NCBI GenBank assembly: GCA_030040455.1
Contig: JASHTR010000070.1
Location: 1-6,290 of the forward strand
DNA from: Terriglobia bacterium
Lineage (GTDB): Bacteria; Acidobacteriota; Terriglobia; UBA7540
Direction: 5' to 3'
Length of the DNA: 6,290 nucleotides
The position numbers and the translations under genes were made by a program. Of the stretch, positions 5,242 through 6,290 are shown one piece after another. Position 1 is the stretch's first letter. Each line of letters opens with the position of its first letter. Below the pieces are notes generated by a model. It was not told where the DNA came from and did not search any database. It worked only from the letters and a program-made list of their open reading frames with translations.

Positions 5242-6290
5242 TACGAGGCGTGAAGGTCCATCACCGCATGAATTGTCGCGCCATCAGAGCCGCGATTCAG
5301 GCTGAATCCGAGCTTCTCGGACACTCGTCGCATCGCATTGTTCTCTCCGAGCACATCTGCGGTGATTCGATCCAGGCGTTCAGCGCGCGCGATTTCGACC
5401 AGCCGGCGTAGTAACTCCGTCCCAACGCCGCGGCGGTGGAAAGCGTCCGCTATCACCAAAGCAAACTCGGCTTCATTCACGCCGTGTACCTTCGTCAAGC
5501 GGCCCACGCCGGCAATCGATTCATCACCTGCATGGGAACCTTCATCGACGGCAACGAGGGCCATTTCCCGATCATAATCGATGAAGCAAATCCGCGTGAG
5601 CCGTTCGTGAGAGACTCGATGCCCGAGGCTCAGCATGTGGAAGTAACGCATGTAGACCGTCGATTCAGACAGCGCTTGATGAAACTTTACCATCAAGGGC
5701 TCATCTTCAGGACGGATGGGACGGATGGTGAACCGTCGCCCATCTTTTGCTGCCCAAGAAGCAGCATATTGACCGGGGTATGGCCGAATGGCGAGCTTCG
5801 GGAGTTGGTGTTCAACAACCTCTTGAGGATGCAGCACAGCGCGAGCGTCCAGCGCCATAAGACCCTCGTCCGAGGCAAGTAAAGGATTGATCTCGATCTC
5901 TTTGACCCAATGGTTTTCAACCACAAGTTGGCTGAATCGCACCAAGAGTTCTTCAAGGGCTTTGAGATCCACCGCCTTCCGTCCGCGAACGCCCTTAAGC
6001 GCCCTGTAGATCTGCGTTTGTTCCATCAGGCGGCGCGCCAAGGTTGTGTTGAGAGGAGGCAAGGCAAGGGCATGGTCCTTAAAAACCTCGACCAGTTGAC
6101 CACCCAGGCCAAAAAGCAGGACGGGACCGAACTGCGCATCGAGCGCGCTGCCGAGAATAAGTTCATAGCCGCTGGCCATTACCATCGGTTCAACCGTCAC
6201 GCCGAGAAAATGTCCCGATCCGGCTTTCTCTTTCACAGAAGATTCAATCTCGCGATATGCATGACGAACAGCATTTTCATCTTCCAAGTG
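5241..6290 (-). CDS. Bifunctional acyl-CoA synthetase-like/GNAT acetyltransferase (Pat-type), C-terminal part only
   Basis: The frame is open to the right window edge, so this is the last 349 or so residues of a protein that in this family is usually about 900 long. The TTG at 6287-6285 is a Leu codon within the gene, not the start. Counting from it, residues 1-156 are the end of an ATP-grasp domain like the succinyl-CoA synthetase beta subunit, with FGPV (53-56), FGLGG (59-63), EIEINPL (130-136) and LDAR. From about residue 180 a GNAT domain follows (FTIRPIRPEDEPL), with the acetyl-CoA-binding motif RRGVGT (285-290) and ENNAMRRVSEKLGF near the end. Proteins of this layout, such as Salmonella Pat, acetylate lysines of metabolic enzymes, notably acetyl-CoA synthetase; the synthetase-like half is regulatory in Pat. 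Whether this one keeps synthetase activity cannot be judged, because the N-terminal half is missing. It is upstream of, and overlaps by one base, the beta-CASP gene. Confidence 0.93.
   Translation of the reverse strand, partial: HLEDENAVRHAYREIESSVKEKAGSGHFLGVTVEPMVMASGYELILGSALDAQFGPVLLFGLGGQLVEVFKDHALALPPLNTTLARRLMEQTQIYRALKGVRGRKAVDLKALEELLVRFSQLVVENHWVKEIEINPLLASDEGLMALDARAVLHPQEVVEHQLPKLAIRPYPGQYAASWAAKDGRRFTIRPIRPEDEPLMVKFHQALSESTVYMRYFHMLSLGHRVSHERLTRICFIDYDREMALVAVDEGSHAGDESIAGVGRLTKVHGVNEAEFALVIADAFHRRGVGTELLRRLVEIARAERLDRITADVLGENNAMRRVSEKLGFSLNRGSDGATIHAVMDLHAS

Noticed and set aside
5436..5882. 148-residue plus-strand frame
   Set aside because: It is antisense to the ATP-grasp/GNAT coding region, which has clear family motifs.
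1..6290. CRISPR array, tRNA or rRNA genes
   Set aside because: I saw no regularly spaced direct repeats and no tRNA- or rRNA-like sequence on either strand.

Overview
The window reads as bacterial chromosome of moderately high GC. It is possibly from an Acidobacteriota-like soil or sediment organism. That guess rests on the style of the gene set: a Val/Asn-rich, Pro-rich secreted-type protein tail resembling DUF6600 proteins, a HAD phosphatase/ATPase fusion, a beta-CASP metallo-beta-lactamase protein and a Pat-type acetyltransferase. No rRNA or marker gene is present to prove it.

Layout. Positions 2-553 (+) hold the C-terminal end of a gene that begins before the window. A short plus-strand ORF with a strong ribosome binding site starts at 700 and appears to be cut by a small IS200/IS605-type element (about 859-1448). 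The element carries tnpA (924-1343), and hairpins lie on both sides of tnpA. TnpA keeps its HUH metal-binding motif but has Ser where the catalytic Tyr should be, so the element looks immobile. Joining the sequence at the two TTTGAC copies that bracket the element restores one open frame of 102 codons.

The rest is a minus-strand block. It starts beyond the right edge with a bifunctional acyl-CoA-synthetase-like/GNAT protein (C-terminal part only, 6290-5241). This overlaps by one base (TAATG) with a beta-CASP RNase-type metallo-beta-lactamase gene (5241-3853). A gap of about 430 bases follows, then a 599-residue HAD phosphatase fused to a HerA/DUF87-like P-loop ATPase with a DUF5752-like tail (3424-1625). 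The gap holds two near-palindromic CRP/FNR-type boxes 31 bases apart, just upstream of the fusion gene, and a third related box nearer the metallo-beta-lactamase gene.

How they may work together (inference): protein acylation control, RNA processing and a phosphatase/ATPase regulator sit side by side on one strand. A CRP/FNR-family regulator may control at least the fusion gene, which would fit a stress or low-oxygen response module. The substrates of the fusion protein cannot be read from the sequence.
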